This document shows positions 11,114-22,935 of a DNA stretch of 64,000 bases, piece after piece. This DNA comes from Lamellibrachia satsuma (taxonomy: Eukaryota; Annelida; Polychaeta; Sabellida; Siboglinidae), in the NCBI GenBank assembly GCA_033239005.1, contig BSQZ01000001.1, forward strand, positions 1,164,001-1,228,000, given 5' to 3'. Numbering within the stretch: position 1 is the stretch's first letter; each line of letters starts with the position of its first letter. Both the position numbers and the translations under genes were made by a program. Below the pieces are notes generated by a model, which was given only the letters and a program-made list of their open reading frames with translations, was not told where the DNA came from and did not search any database.

Positions 11114-14100
11114 ATAAGGTTTATCGTGAATAATTAATAATTATTTTTATTATTATTAATGCCAGAGAGAATGATGTAAACAACAAACCTTCTCTAATGA
11201 GTTTGATCCACTCATCACAGTGATTACTACGAGTTGTTATAATGTACAAAGTACACACTTGGTGCGAATGTGTGTCATTGTACACCACCTAAAAAGGTTG
11301 ACAGAGAAAAATAACAAATAGCTGTAGATATCTTAGCAATTTGATATCTAAGCACAGTATATATTATCTTTACAAATGTGCATATAAGTCATAGGTCAGC
11401 TACTGGCTTCATGACTAGGCCTATTAAGTCAGCGTCCAATGGTCATCAAGAATAGCTAAGTTGATCTCTGTATCTAGGATTCACCACACAAAAAATTAGA
11501 GAAAATAATCAAACTTTTATGATTACACATATTAATATGTATATTGAACAATAGAATACCTAGTATGTTGAATTATGATTAGGTTTTCTAAAAAGGAATT
11601 TCCCAACTGACCTGGAAGGCATCTCCAGACCTCTCTAAGGAATCGTTATCCACCTTCTCCACAGATATCACGTCTCCCAAGTTTATCCGCCCCTTCTCCC
11701 TCTTCACTCCTGTCTTCATGACACAAACATGGGAAATACTTAATATCCAAAAGTAAAGGTATGTTCTTATATAGTGTGATATCCAGTCCTTGGGACTGTT
11801 CAAAGCGGTTTACACACCCCCTAGCAGACCTGTTCATTCCAACACCATCTTGGCTTCTCTGGAAGAATTCAGCCACAATGCATTTACTGCACAAATTCGT
11901 TCATATATCCCCCACTGTCTGTAGCCAGGTACAGATTTATACAGCTGAGTGAACTGTTACAATGCGGGGTGAACAAAATTGCCAAAGGTTCGAAACAGCA
12001 GCGAGAGGATTCGAACCCGGATTCTCTTGATTCATAGTCTTATGTTCTAACCAACATGCCACTGTGAGCCTATGTGAATGCCTTTATTGGTGGGATAGTT
12101 ACATGGTTCAGGTAATCATCACAAGCCCATAGTCAGTTCTACTTGGTCATCAGTGAAAATAATGCAGATCTGGGTTCATCGTAAGGATTCCCCTTATGCA
12201 ATAGGGAAATAGAAAAAACCTGTTGTGGACTCACAGAACCAATTATCTTAATTGAATTAACTCAAGTTAATTAAATTTAATTTTACTGAATTAACTCAAG
12301 GTAATTTAATTAATTACCTTTTCCAGAAAGGCTAATTTAATTAAATTTAATTAACTTACCCAAAAGGGGTTAATAAATTTAATTTAATTGACAAATTCCC
12401 AATTAACTCTCAATTAAGTGCTCATTTATCAGTTGATTTTACTGGATTGTCCCCAGCCATGTTATCCAAGTGTTTTCAGAAGGCCTTCAATCACTATTCT
12501 AGTCACTAATGAGATATTAGGTTCAGGCATGTGTGAATGGGAGGGAGATAATCAGAGAACAAAATGCACTGTACCACCTAGGGTGGGCTGGTACTTCAGG
12601 CCCCTGTGAAATGGAGAGAAGGCCTAGAATGTCCCCTGGTGGTGATAAGTTGATAGGTAGCTGTAGCTTCAGCAAATCTCTGTTTAAAGTAAACATTTGG
12701 GGCTGGCAACTTGCAGCCAAGTGGGCCTATGGGGCCATTAGACCTCTGCATCTATATTTTTATGTGCACAATATAACTGTTAATGGGGAAATGTAGAGAA
12801 AGTTAATATAGCTTCAATTTGGGTTCTTTTTACAGTGCCAACTTAAATCAAAAGCATGCCAATTCTAGTGATGCATAACAAATAATGTATACATATTTAA
12901 ATGTTAGTGTGCAATGGGGAAACCTAATCATATAGTATAAAACACTGCATAAATAAGAACTTGGTACATAGAAATTATGTATGTAGTTGCCCAGTTTTAC
13001 TAATTTGATGGTTGAATATAGGAAGAAACCCCACACCTGCAAATCTTCAACCACAACTTTTCAACTCTTTCAGAATTTTTTTTATAAGTATCTACAACTT
13101 TTAAAACACATTTCTCTCATAATCTTGTGCTCTTAGAACTGTTTTAAAAGTGTAAACATGTCTACCAACACATGATTTAATAGTTAATTGAATAAAATGA
13201 ATTGTTAATTTAATTGACCTGAGAAATGTGTGAGGTTAATTTAATTTAATTGACCTGATAAATGTGACTGTGTGTGGAGTGAGCACTGAGTCTCAATGGA
13301 CTTTTCTAGTCATTAAAAGGCATCATTAAGCAAGGAGTTAAAACAAAATAAAAAGTTATAATAAAATTGTAAAATAGGTACACTGTTCCAGAGTTGGATT
13401 GATGATAGGAAGAAGGAGTGTAGACATGTGTCAGTTCTGGAGTGGGGAATTTGGAGCTTAGCTTGATGTCCTCTGGAGCTGCAGCTGATGGGTACAAATA
13501 AACGTGCAGTAGGGTTTAGACTGATATGCATGATTTTGTACATCATGCTGACTTTGTCTGATGTTTTCCTGGACTGCAGGTTCTCAAATTGGAGCTGCCA
13601 GGCATCACAGAAGAGCGGCTTAAATTAGCGATTTGGGCGCCAATCGGTCAGGTCAAGGCGACGGCATGTCGCATGACAATGTGCAGCTAAATTAGGTGTG
13701 CGTTTAGACAAGTGATCATCTATGACCAAGATTTATTGACTCACGCCACTCTCGACCTTAACTTTGATGAAAGGTCATGATGGATTCACCTGCTGTCAGA
13801 CACTGTAACCTAGATCTACTGACCCATGCCACTCTTGACTTTAGCTTTGATGAAAGGTCATGATGGGTTCACCTGCTGTCAGACACTGTAACCTAGATCT
13901 ACTGACCCATGCCACTCTTGACTTTAGCTTTGATGAAAGGTCATGATGGATTCACCTGCTGTCAGACACTGTAACCTAGATCTACTGACCCATGCCACTC
14001 TTGACTTTAGCTTTGATGAAAGGTCATGATGGATTCACCTGCTGTCAGACACTGTAACCTAGATCTACTGACCCATGCCACTCTTGACTTTAGCTTTGAT

Positions 14101-17100
14101 GAAAGGTCATGATGGATTCACCTGCTGTCAGACACTGTAACCTAGATCTACTGACCCATGCCACTCTTGACTTTAGTTTTGATGAAAGGTCATGATGGAT
14201 TCACCTGCTGTCAGACACTGTAACCTAGATCTACTGACCCATGCCACTCTTGACTTTAGCTTTGATGAAAGGTCATGATGGATTCACCTGCTGTCAGACA
14301 CTGTAACCTAGATCTACTGACCCATGCCACTCTTGACTTTAGCTTTGATGAAAGGTCATGATGGATTCACCTGCTGTCAGACACTGTAACCTAGATCTAC
14401 TGACCCATGCCACTCTTGACTTTAGCTTTGATGAAAGGTCATGATGGATTCACCTGCTGTCAGACACTGTAACCTAGATCTACTGACCCATGCCACTCTT
14501 GACTTTAGCTTTGATGAAAGGTCATGATGGATTCTGTCAGACCTGCTACTCAGACACTTGTAACCTAGATGCTACTACTGACCCATGCCACTCTTAACTT
14601 TAGCTTTGATGAAAGGTCATGATGGGTTCACCTGCTGTCAGACACTGTAACCTGTAACTGCTTTGATGAAGCATGAGATCTACCAACCCATGCCACTCTT
14701 AACTTTAGCTTTGATGAAAGGTCATGATGGATTCACCTGCTGTCAGACACTGTAACCTAGATCTACTGACCCATGCCACTCTTGACTTTAGTTTTGATGA
14801 AAGGTCATGATGGATTCACCTGCTGTCAGACACTGTAACCTAGATCTACTGACCCATGCCACTCTTGACTTCAGTTTTGATGAAAGGTCATGATGGATTC
14901 ACCTGCTGTCAGACACTGTAACCTAGATCTGTTGACCCATGCCACTCTTGACTTTAGCTTTGATGAAAGGACATGATGGATTCACCTGCTGTCAGACACT
15001 GTGACCTAGATCTATTGACCCATGCCACTCTTGACTTTAGCTTTGATGAAAGGTCATGATGGATTCACCTGCTGTCAGACACTGTAACCTAGATCTATTG
15101 ACCCATGCCACTCTTGACTTTAGCTTTGATGAAAGGACATGACGGGTTCACCTGCTGTCGGTGGTGTCTTATTGACCACTGCTTCAAAATCGCAACCGAC
15201 TATTTGTAAAATTGTACCCAGCCCCAATTCCAGCGACACATCGTAGCCACAAATTTGCGTCACTAATTGATCTCGTGAGGGTGTTTACATGACCGATTCT
15301 TGTACTGCGATATCATATAACGCTGTGTCTGCCAACAAATCAGACAAACATCGCTTGTGTAAACTGGCCACGGATCAATGATACAATATTCCATGTAAAC
15401 ATAAATATATGTAAGAAAATGTAAATCTTGTGGGGTGGGGCAATCGTGCATTACAGATTGGCCTTGTGTGGTTGGTTCCCCCACCTTTGCTGATATTTTG
15501 TAAGCTGAGTATATAAACTAGGTCACAACCGTTTTCATTGTGTATAAATAATGTATTTATGATGTATACATATTATTGTATTGCATTTTACTATTTGGCT
15601 TATTATAAAGCTCGTATACAAACATACATTTGACTTTGTTGTCTTCAGCAAACGAGCTATGGTTCCATGTCATTAAGTCTTTTGTAGGTAGCTTTGTCCC
15701 GCATAAAACCATCATTTGAATTGAAAACTCAAATGATATTTACGTGGGCAATGCTGCAGCTTATATTTTGATTGTACGGTAAGCCGACCTCACCACGTGA
15801 CAATTTCTTACAATCAAAATGCACGCATAATAATTAGCCTCTCTTTCGATATTGGCCAAAGTTTACGAAGGTAAAATATTTGGTGCTCTCGATATTTTTT
15901 AATGTTTTTACCCACCCTCCTACCCCATCTACACCAGTGTTTGTTTGATTTCTGGTTGGGTCGGTTTACTAATTTTGTGTGATATATGTTCGATGGTTGG
16001 TTCCCCCACCTTTGCTGATATTTTGTAAGCTGAGTATATCAACTAGGTCACAACTGTTTTCATTGTGTATAAATAATGTATTCATGATGTATACATATTA
16101 TTGTATTGCATTTTACTATTTGGCTTATTATAAAGCTCGTATACAAACATACATTTGACTTTGTTGTCTTCAGCTAACGAGCCATGGTTCCATGTCATTA
16201 ACTCTTTTGTAGGTAGCTTTGTCCCGCATAAATATAGTGTCTCATTCCATGGTAACATTTCATAAATGTCTCATTCCATGGTAACATTTCAGTATTCACA
16301 ATCAGCACACTTTTTTATGACTTCGGTTGCAGAGTTTGTTAAAAAAGTATACACTCTAGAATACTGGGTCACTTTTTAACAAAATTTAACAAGATTGCCA
16401 TGCCAGACAACAAGTTCCAGATGGCAAGTGGACAAGGAAGCCATTGGCTTATCGAGAGTCCAACAATTTTCTCATCTATGTGTATCCCGCCCTTATCAGA
16501 TATCTGTCAATTCTATTTTTAAACATATTCACACTACTAGCATTAACACAACCATTTGGCAGTTTGTTCCATTCATTTATCACCCTCTGTGAGAAAGAGT
16601 ACTTTCTCATGTCCAACCTACACTGCTCCTTAACTAATGCTGCTTTGTGTCCTCTGGTTCTACTGGCTTCTTTAAGTTTGAAGAACATATTCCTATCAAC
16701 ATCCTCATAACCGTTCACTATTTTAAACACTTCTATTTGGTCTCCTCTTAGTCTCCTGGTCTGTAGTGTTGTCAAACCACATTGTAATAAGCGGCTTTCA
16801 CAACTAAGGTCTCTCAATTCTGGAATCATTTTAGTTGCTCTTCGTTGTATTCTTTCTAGCTTAATTTGTCTATGTCCTTTTTACGATACGGCCTCCACGC
16901 TTGAATACAATATTCCAAATGTGGTCTAACTATTGCTTTGTATAGGGGTACAATTAGCTGTTTCTCCTTATACATGATAGTTCTCCTAATTAGCGATAGA
17001 ATTTGATTTCCTTTCGAAGTAGCAATCCCACATTGCTCTGAAACTTTCATGTCAGCACTAAATGTTAGCCCTTTTCTTGTGTGGTTCTACCTAGTACAGC

Positions 17101-18473
17101 ATCCCCCATTTTATATTCTTCGTCCATGTTTCCATGTCCTATGTATATACATTTACAGTTCCCAAAATTGAATAACATTTGCCATTTTTCTGACCATTTA
17201 ACTAATTTATCTAGATCATCCTGTACACGTTGTTTATCTGAATCATTAGTAACCTGTCTGCATACTTTTGTGTCATCTGCAAATGTCAGTACTTTGCTAG
17301 ATATGTCATCTTCCAAATCATTTATATATATTAAAAACAGTATAGGGCATAATACTGATCCCTGTAGTACCCCACTCAAAACAGATTTCCAGTTTGAAAT
17401 CTCACCATCTACTATTACTCTCTGTCTTCTGTGTGTAAGCCACTTTTCTATCCAGTTGATTACATCATTACCTATACCATGGGCTTTTAGTTTAAGTAAC
17501 AATCTTTGATGTGGCACTTTATCGAAAGCGTGTTTACCATTTTGGATATCCACTGTTTTGATCCTTACCAGATCTAATGACTGAAGTCAATTCTTTCGAT
17601 GATTTGAACAAAATAGGCATTTTTTTATTAAACAGACTGCACACATTACTTAAACTAGTGATACACAACACATCTGGACATAAATTAGCCGGATTCGCGA
17701 TGGATTGAACCATTTGAGGAAGCAGCTTTAACTCAAGAAAAACTTCTTACACTAAGAATATTTATTTCAAATGTTTTTTTAATAAGAAAATGTTTTCTAA
17801 TTCAAGAAAACAATTCTAGCATTAAGAATATTTATCTCAACTCTTTCTTCAGCAAAAAATATCTTCTTCATTCAAGAAAATGTGCTAATTCAATAACACA
17901 TCTGGAACTCAGTAACAAAAAATTAATTCTAAAAATTTTCTTAATTCAAGAAAATTTTCTTGTTTCAAGAAATATTTTCTTGCATAAAAAAATTATTTTT
18001 GGCAGTGTTCTGAAAATCTAAGTAGACAACATCCACTGGTGGATGTTGTCCACTTAGATTTAAACTCTAAGCCTACCTACGCACTTCAATTCATCACTTG
18101 TCCCATTTAAGAATCATTTTGTAAATAATCAAAACTATCTAACATTCAAAATTCAGTGAAAATAGACAAAATGTGTAAAAACTTTTGATAATTTAAAAAA
18201 AAATGCACACTCTTTTTTGTTAAACTGACTATGCATATTACTGAAACTATTCACACGCTACAAATATGACCATCAGCGAACCTGATACACAATGCGCTAA
18301 ATGTGATTGAAGCATTAAATGCATCTTACCTCGAGTGCACCTTCATGGTAACGAAGCGCTGATGCGGTCAACACAAACCAGCGACTTTTGTAGTTCACCG
18401 CCTTCAACTGACCCTTCATCTGAGATCTCTTCACCATGAAGTCCTTAATGATATGTTTCTCGTCAGTAGCCAT
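4785..18473 (-). CDS. TEC: Tec-family non-receptor tyrosine kinase, N-terminal half (PH-BTK motif-SH3)
   Basis: Cytoplasmic kinases of this family are recruited to membrane PIP3 by the PH domain and signal downstream of receptors. Eight coding exons (minus strand): 18330-18473, 11612-11713, 11189-11288, 10363-10506, 7656-7756, 6898-6972, 5745-5809, 4785-4850. Every junction is GT-AG and the phases close, giving about 266 residues. PH domain, about 5-118: NYKSRWFVLTASALRYHEG, with R31 at the place of BTK R28. BTK zinc motif: H129, C142, C143, C153; the H-to-CC loop is two residues longer than in human BTK. Proline-rich KQLPPLPP at 184-191. SH3, about 202-256: AMYDYD, single W236, GYVPANY. ETYE at the end matches the SH3-SH2 linker (human TEC/BTK 'EMYEWY'). 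SH2 and kinase exons are not in the window and are expected left of 1. The N-terminal PH argues against RASA-type RasGAPs, which share the PH-BTK motif but carry it internally. The orthologue within the family is not resolved. Confidence 0.87.
5846..6345 (-). mobile_element. tRNA-type SINE (family 1) with internally amplified tail
   Basis: On the minus strand this is the body and 3' part of the SINE seen intact at 22936-23250 (shared words GTACCTGGCTACAGACAG, TATAAATGAG, GACTTCAAAGC-like tail). The tRNA head is decayed near 6340. A segment that is single-copy in the other SINEs (CTTTACACTTCACC... GGCAGACCTGTT) is repeated about nine times as 30-32 bp units at 5904-6175. Confidence 0.85.
5904..6175. 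repeat. 30-bp minisatellite inside a SINE tail
   Basis: About nine units of 30-32 bp, each CTTTACACTTCACC plus a C-rich stretch plus GGCAGACCTGTT. SINE copies at 11800-11835 and 19905-19935 have only one unit at this position, so the array arose after insertion by local amplification. Confidence 0.9.
6346..7655. other. Intronic sequence around kinase exon 6
   Basis: Besides the exon at 6898-6972 it is AT-rich, with a short alternating CA/GC-type simple sequence at 6660-6710. I see no other gene, RNA or complete mobile element. Confidence 0.5.
7862..9300. repeat. 61-bp minisatellite in a TTGGCC/CCAAT-rich element
   Basis: From about 8245 to 9245 there are about 16 units of 61 bp (GGCATACCAAGTTACCG..., GCCTACATACAACCAATG, TTGGCCCAAGGTT), nearly identical. 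The preceding 200 bp is a more degenerate mix of the same TTGGC/GCCAA words (ATTGGCCCAACCATGG, TTGGCATGCCAAG), looking like the ancestral repeat. Because 61 is not a multiple of 3 and the unit lacks stops on the plus strand, all three plus frames stay open for 240-340 codons. I read these as chance ORFs, not genes. The array lies in the kinase intron between exons 4 and 5. Confidence 0.92.
9856..9966 (-). mobile_element. 3' end of CR1-like LINE (relic)
   Basis: The plus strand has ATTTAACAAGATTGCCATG and AGCTATTGGCTTATCGAGAG, the same two words as at the 3' end of the longer LINE at 16385-17560. Only about 110 bp remain. Confidence 0.75.
10507..11188. other. Intron 3 of the kinase gene, with an AT/GT microsatellite
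   Basis: AT-rich sequence with an ATATGTAT/AT simple repeat at about 11020-11115. Nothing else is recognised. Confidence 0.5.
11740..12070 (-). mobile_element. tRNA-derived SINE (family 1)
   Basis: Reading minus from 12070: a tRNA-like head with B-box GGGTTCGAATCC (plus strand about 12011-12022), then the family body (TATACAGCTGAGTGAACTG and CTGTCTGTAGCCAGGTAC on plus) and the 3' tail (CAGTCCTTGGGACTGTTCAA) ending near 11745. Its 3' end lies about 30 bp outside kinase exon 2 (which starts at 11713), next to that exon's acceptor. Confidence 0.85.
12235..13265. repeat. AATTTAATTAA-rich block and unassigned sequence
   Basis: Runs built from TTAATTTAATT occur at 12240-12420 and 13185-13260. The sequence between them (12420-13180) has no recognisable gene. 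It may be one AT-rich element bounded by the two blocks, but no target duplication was found. Confidence 0.4.
13735..15165. repeat. 83-bp minisatellite
   Basis: About 17 units of 83 bp (GATCTACTGACCCATGCC, ACTCTTGACTTTAGC, GATGAAAGGTCATGATGG, CACCTGCTGTCAGACACTG), highly uniform except for two disrupted units near 14530-14680. No coding sense and no recognisable parent element. Unique-looking GC-richer flanks lie at 13600-13720 and 15170-15330. Confidence 0.96.
15469..16232. repeat. Two 239-bp direct repeats 525 bp apart (LTR-like or segmental)
   Basis: 15469-15707 and 15994-16232 align without any indel and differ at only a handful of positions. Each begins TGGTTGG, holds a TATA-like GAGTATAT and ends GTCCCGCATAAA. 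The 286-bp spacer has an 11-bp inverted repeat (TTTTGATTGTA / TACAATCAAAA) and an 8-9 bp hairpin. No coding sequence and no clear target duplication were found. A miniature terminal-repeat element (TRIM) or a simple duplication are both possible. Confidence 0.8.
16385..17560 (-). pseudogene. CR1-like LINE, 5'-truncated reverse transcriptase and 3' end
   Basis: On the minus strand: RT palm (GKHAFDKVPHQRLLLKL, FLIYINDLEDDISSKVLTFA then DDTKVCRQV) at 17553-17065, then the thumb and C-terminus (LYKAIVRPHLEYCIQAW at 17050-16856; NMFFKLKEASRTRGHKAAL and FSQRVINEWNKLP at 16829-16476). The frames are broken by a few shifts. The 3' end carries short TTGTTAAAT repeats. The 5' end stops at about 17560 where another dispersed repeat begins. 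Confidence 0.92.
17556..18310. repeat. Dispersed repeat 'C' and TTCAAGAAAA-rich sequence
   Basis: 17556-17700 matches 36440-36600 (shared CTAATGACT, AAGTCAATTCTTT, GATGATTTGAACAAAA, CATTTTTTTATTAAA), and a weaker copy lies at 18175-18300. Between them, 17735-17995 is built from variants of TTCAAGAAAA, partly self-complementary. No gene. Confidence 0.6.
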
Positions 18474-18576
18474 TGTGGCTCTGTTGTTCAGACCAAGTCT
18501 CTAGTTTGCTGACTGGGGTTGGTTCAAACTGGTTCCATCGGTCATCACACAGTTCTGCAGTTCTCTGTTGCTGCAA
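18474..18576 (-). other. TEC: 5' UTR part of the kinase's first coding exon
   Basis: Upstream of the ATG at 18473-18471 the minus strand has a pyrimidine-rich acceptor (CTTTTTATCACCCAG, AG at 18578-18577). The exon therefore probably starts at 18576, and at least one further non-coding 5' exon lies to the right. That exon and the promoter were not identified. Confidence 0.55.
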
Positions 18577-18589
18577 CTGGGTGATAAAA

Positions 18590-19840
18590 AGAGGTCAATT
18601 TATTAGTATTTTAATTAATAAAATTATTTATTGTGTGCGTGTGTGTATGTGCGTGTGCATTATATGTGTGTTATGTGTGTGTGTACATTTTTACATGTGT
18701 TTATTAATTTTAACTATTTACATAGACGATATATTTTACTGTACTTTACTAGTAACAATTACAGATTTTTGCACATTAATAATTTAAATGTGTATGATTT
18801 TATTTATAATGTATACACCATTGTAAAGAACCCCTGAACAATTATTTGAATTGGATGCTATATAAGTATATGACACATTTATAATTTTATTATTATTATT
18901 ATTATTATTATATTATTAGAAGCAAAATGTGAGAACAGTAAAGGTGTAAAGAATTACTGTTTTTTATCATAAAATCGTGTTATATTATTTAGTATAAACT
19001 CTATATATTCCAATACCTTCACCACCCAGATGTGTTTTAGCAAATTAATAATTGTTCAATACAATTTGACTGATTAATTAATTTGAACGTTTCGCCTTGA
19101 ATATCTACATAGCATGCTTAATAGCAAGGTCGATATTCATAAACAGATATTCCATCAAATTATATTTAGAAACGGTGTCAAGATGTTAGAATCGACAAAT
19201 AGTTATCCCGTAGAACATGATTTTGCAAACAAAATAACTAGCCTTTGATAAGCCTACCTGTAAAGGTGCTGGATAAAATGAAATACCTTACTTCATAGAG
19301 AGAAGACATCACACGACAATGTCAACTGATCAAATGTACTAACAACACAGCTTTGAGCGAAAATACTATTTTGACAAGTCATATTCACCAAGTGTGTTAT
19401 GTTACCATGTATGAATCATATAGAGGAGTGTCCCCATTACCCCACCAAGTGCTCCTTTAACTTCCTCATTCCCAGTTGAGAAGTGTCTTTGTGCCAACTT
19501 TGAAGTAATCAATGCAGCAGTTTTTATGACAAGCAAATCAGGAAGAAAGTGGTAACTTAAGGGCCTTTGTAAATGTAACTTGCCAAAACAGTATTTTTAC
19601 AAAAAACTGAGTGAAAAAACACATTTAACACATTCTATCCAGCACATTTGTGATGCATGTGGCAAATCAGTGGTTAATTTTGCAATATATCTATATGCTG
19701 GGAGATGACTGCGGAACCACACTTATAACTAATTACCTCGAAGCAGTAGCTATTGCGAATAAAAGCAATAAAAATCTGAGCGGTGAGTTCAACAACGGCC
19801 ATTAAGAATGTATGGCTGGCAGACAAACAAACAATTGAGT
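18590..19840. other. 5' side of the kinase gene, no gene recognised
   Basis: Contains a TG-rich stretch (18635-18690) and an ATT microsatellite (18888-18915). A segment at 18990-19215 resembles 37385-37565 (TTTGAACGTTTC-like, GATATTCATAAACA, TGTTAGAAT). I could not find the kinase's upstream non-coding exon or promoter. Confidence 0.45.
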
Positions 19841-19849
19841 AAAAAAGGA

Positions 19850-20175
19850 AAAGGTAAGTTATTCTGTATCCAGTCCTTGGAACCAGCTGTGAAGCGCTTT
19901 ACACTTCATCACCCGGCAGAGCTGTTCACTTGAACATCACTTAAATTTTTCTGGGAAGCATTCAGCCAACTGAAATTACTGCATGAAGACTATCTGTTCA
20001 TATATATCCACCTCTGTCTATAGCCAGGTACTCATTTATACAGTTGACTGAACTGAGGCAGTGTGGAGTGTATGAAATTGTCCAAGTTTTGAATCGACAG
20101 CAAGAAAATAAAAAATGAGTCCTTTCAAATAAGAGTCTAACAAGTTTCTAACCACTGTGCCGAGATGTCCCTCAG
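19850..20175 (-). mobile_element. tRNA-derived SINE (family 1), degraded
   Basis: The plus strand shows the reverse of the family tail and body (CAGTCCTTGGAACCAGC, AAGCGCTTTACACTTCATC, TATAGCCAGGTACTCATTT, CAGTTGACTGAACTGAGGC). The head is decayed near 20150. The tail unit that is amplified at 5904-6175 is single here. Confidence 0.8.
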
Positions 20176-20414
20176 CAGTTCGTAAATATCCAGTCACAAA
20201 AATCACTTTCACAACATGAATGACTAATCATCATTATCAAATCTAGCAATACACTGTGTATGACTTTATACAATTTTAACAATTTCAAACAACACATGCA
20301 CTATATTTTTAAGTGACCAGATATGCATGCCAAATATGAAGGACATTGTTTAGCTTAAAAAATTCTTTTTTTTTATTACCTATTACGGTATATTCAAAGT
20401 TATACAGCCCACCC

Positions 20415-20505
20415 TTGAAAAGCCAATGGCTTCCTTGTCCACTTGCCATCTCAGCCTTTGGCTTGGATGGCAAATCTTGTTAAATCTAAATCTTGTTAAA
20501 TCTTT
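20415..20505 (+). mobile_element. 3' end of CR1-like LINE (relic)
   Basis: AAGCCAATGGCTTCCTTGTC, then CACTTGCCATC and two TCTTGTTAAA words: the sense-strand version of the 3' end found at 16385 and 62630. Confidence 0.75.
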
Positions 20506-20779
20506 CCCAACCGAGACAGACATCTGTGCAAAGTCTGATGGTTATCAATCCTAAGATTTTTACTCAGTTGCCATGGAAACAAAACATGACAAAAGGCTAG
20601 AAGAATTCTTTCCAAAATTGTACATACAATAACAAAACGTTTTTGCAGTGGTTATTATTATTTGCAGAAATGCTTGTATTACACATACATGTATTTTACA
20701 TGTACACTTCCACAATACTGGCCAAATGAATGTTCAGATGTCCATATCTTACCTTCGATTAGTTCGATTTTTTTAACCA

Positions 20780-21455
20780 TGAGTACGTGTGTATGTATGT
20801 TATGTTACTCGTAGACCATGAGGATATGTGTGTATGTATGTTATGTTACTCGTAGACCATGAGGACATGTGTGTATGTATGTTATGTTACTCGTAGACCA
20901 TGAGGACATGTGTGTATGTATGTTATGTTACTTGTAGACCATGAGGACATGTGTGTATGTATGTTATGTTACTCCTAGACCATGAGGACGTGTATGTATG
21001 TTATGTTACTCCTAGACCATGAGGACATGTGTGTATATATGTTATGTTACTCATAGACCATGAGGACATGTGTGTACGTATGTTATGTTACTCCTAGACC
21101 ATGAGGACATGTGTGTATGTATGTTATGTTACTCGTAGACCATGAGGACATGTGTGTATATATGTTATGTTACTCGTAGACCATGAGGACATGTGTGTAT
21201 GTATGTTATGTTACTCCTAGACCATGAGGACATGTGTGTATGTATGTTATGTTACTCCTAGACCATGAGGACGTGTATGTATGTTATGTTACTCCTAGAC
21301 CATGAGGACATGTGTGTATGTATGTTATGTTACTCCTAGACCATGAGTGTATGTATGTTATGTTACTCCTAGACCATGAGGACATGTGTGTATGTATGTT
21401 ATGTTACTCCTAGACCATGAGGACATGTGTGTATGTATGTTATGTTATTCCTCCT
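20780..21455. repeat. 41-bp minisatellite
   Basis: About 16 units of 41 bp (CATGAGGACATGTGTGTATG, TATGTTATGTTACTC, CTAGAC), with a few shortened units. It has no coding potential and no identified parent element. Confidence 0.95.
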
Positions 21456-22536
21456 AGATGCTTTGCATCTTGGGCATCAAACTTCCCGCTATTACCTTTT
21501 TTATGAACAATCGAATTACCCTTTGTTGTTATTATGTACAACTGTCCACAAGGCTACGTAAACAATTACGTACATGCGTCTTTTCTTTGATTGTTTACAC
21601 AGAGGCAGGCATCGCTATACGTTATTATAATGGTCAGTATTATGTTGTAATTTCAAGAAGATTTAACAAGATTTGACAAGATTGCCATCCAAGGCAATGG
21701 CCCAGATGGCAGACAAGGAAGCCATTGGCTTATCAATAGTCCAACATTTTTCATCTATGTGTAACCCGCCCTCCTGATATATGTGTTAACCTTGTTTTTA
21801 AACATATTCACGCTGCTGGCAGTTACACAATCTGTAGATAATTTGTTCAATTAATTTATTGTCCTCTGTAAGAATGAGTACTTTCTGATATCCAATCTAG
21901 TATGAATCTACACTGATCTTTTACTAATGATACTTCATGTCCTCTAGTTCTACTGTCTTTCTTGAGTGAGAAAAACATATTTCTATCAATATTTTTATAC
22001 CCATTTAATATACTAAAAACTTCAATTTGATCTCCTCTTAACCTCCTTGTCTCTAGACCATGAGTTAAACCACATTCTTTTAGGCGTTCTTCATAACTAA
22101 GGTCTCCCAGTTCTAAAATCATTTTAGTTGCTCTCCTCTGTATTTTTTCAAGCGTATCCTTCTTACAATGTGGTATCCATGCTTGTATACAGTATTTTAA
22201 ATGAGGCCTAACTATTGCTTTGTACAGAGGTATGATTAGCTTTTTTCTTTTATGTTACATTTCTCCTAATCAACCCAAGAATTTGATTACCCTTTGAAGC
22301 TGCAATACCACACTGCTCTGAAACTTTCATATCAGCACTTATTGTTACTCCATTTTTTTCTTTTACAGTAATACATATAATTGTATCTCCCATTTTATAG
22401 TTTACATCCAAGTTCCCGTGCCATGTATGTAGGCATTTGATTTATCAAAATTTAATAACATCTGCCATTTTTCAGACCATTTAACTAATTTGTCTAGACT
22501 GTTTTGCAAATGTTGTTTATCACCATCATCCAAGTC

Positions 22537-22537
<1 letters not shown>

Positions 22538-22614
<77 letters not shown>
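22538..22614. repeat. AT microsatellite at the LINE 'LIYIND' codons
   Basis: About 37 AT dinucleotides. In the sister LINE (about 17325-17340) the same place reads TTTATATATATTAAA, encoding LIYIN, so the run probably grew from those codons. Confidence 0.85.
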
Positions 22615-22615
<1 letters not shown>

Positions 22616-22935
22616 GAATAATAAAGGTCCTAATACTGATCCTTGTGGTACCCCACTCAAAACTGATTTCCAGTTTGAAACCTCCCCATCTACTTCAACA
22701 CGTTGTCTTCTGTCAGTCAACAATTGTTCTATCCAGTCGATTATGCCATCCCTGATATTATTTGTTAAGCATGACCTTGCTGTTAGAAATCCATGTTGAG
22801 ATGGATTTAGTAATTGGTGCCTAACAAGGAAGTCAAACATATGGTCTTTAATTAACCTTTCTAATAATTTACAAATCACTGATGTTAAACTCACTGGTCT
22901 GTAATTCTCTTACTTATCTCTTGAACCCTTTTTAA

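Noticed and set aside
15469..16232. Hammerhead ribozyme or LTR retrotransposon gene content
   Set aside because: No CTGATGA...GAAA core, no primer-binding site and no gag or pol similarity were seen. Only the direct repeats are solid.
4785..18473. RASA2/RASA3-type RasGAP instead of Tec kinase
   Set aside because: Both have PH plus BTK motif, but here the PH starts at residue ~5 and is followed by a proline-rich stretch and an SH3 domain, which is the Tec order. RasGAPs have C2 and GAP domains before it.
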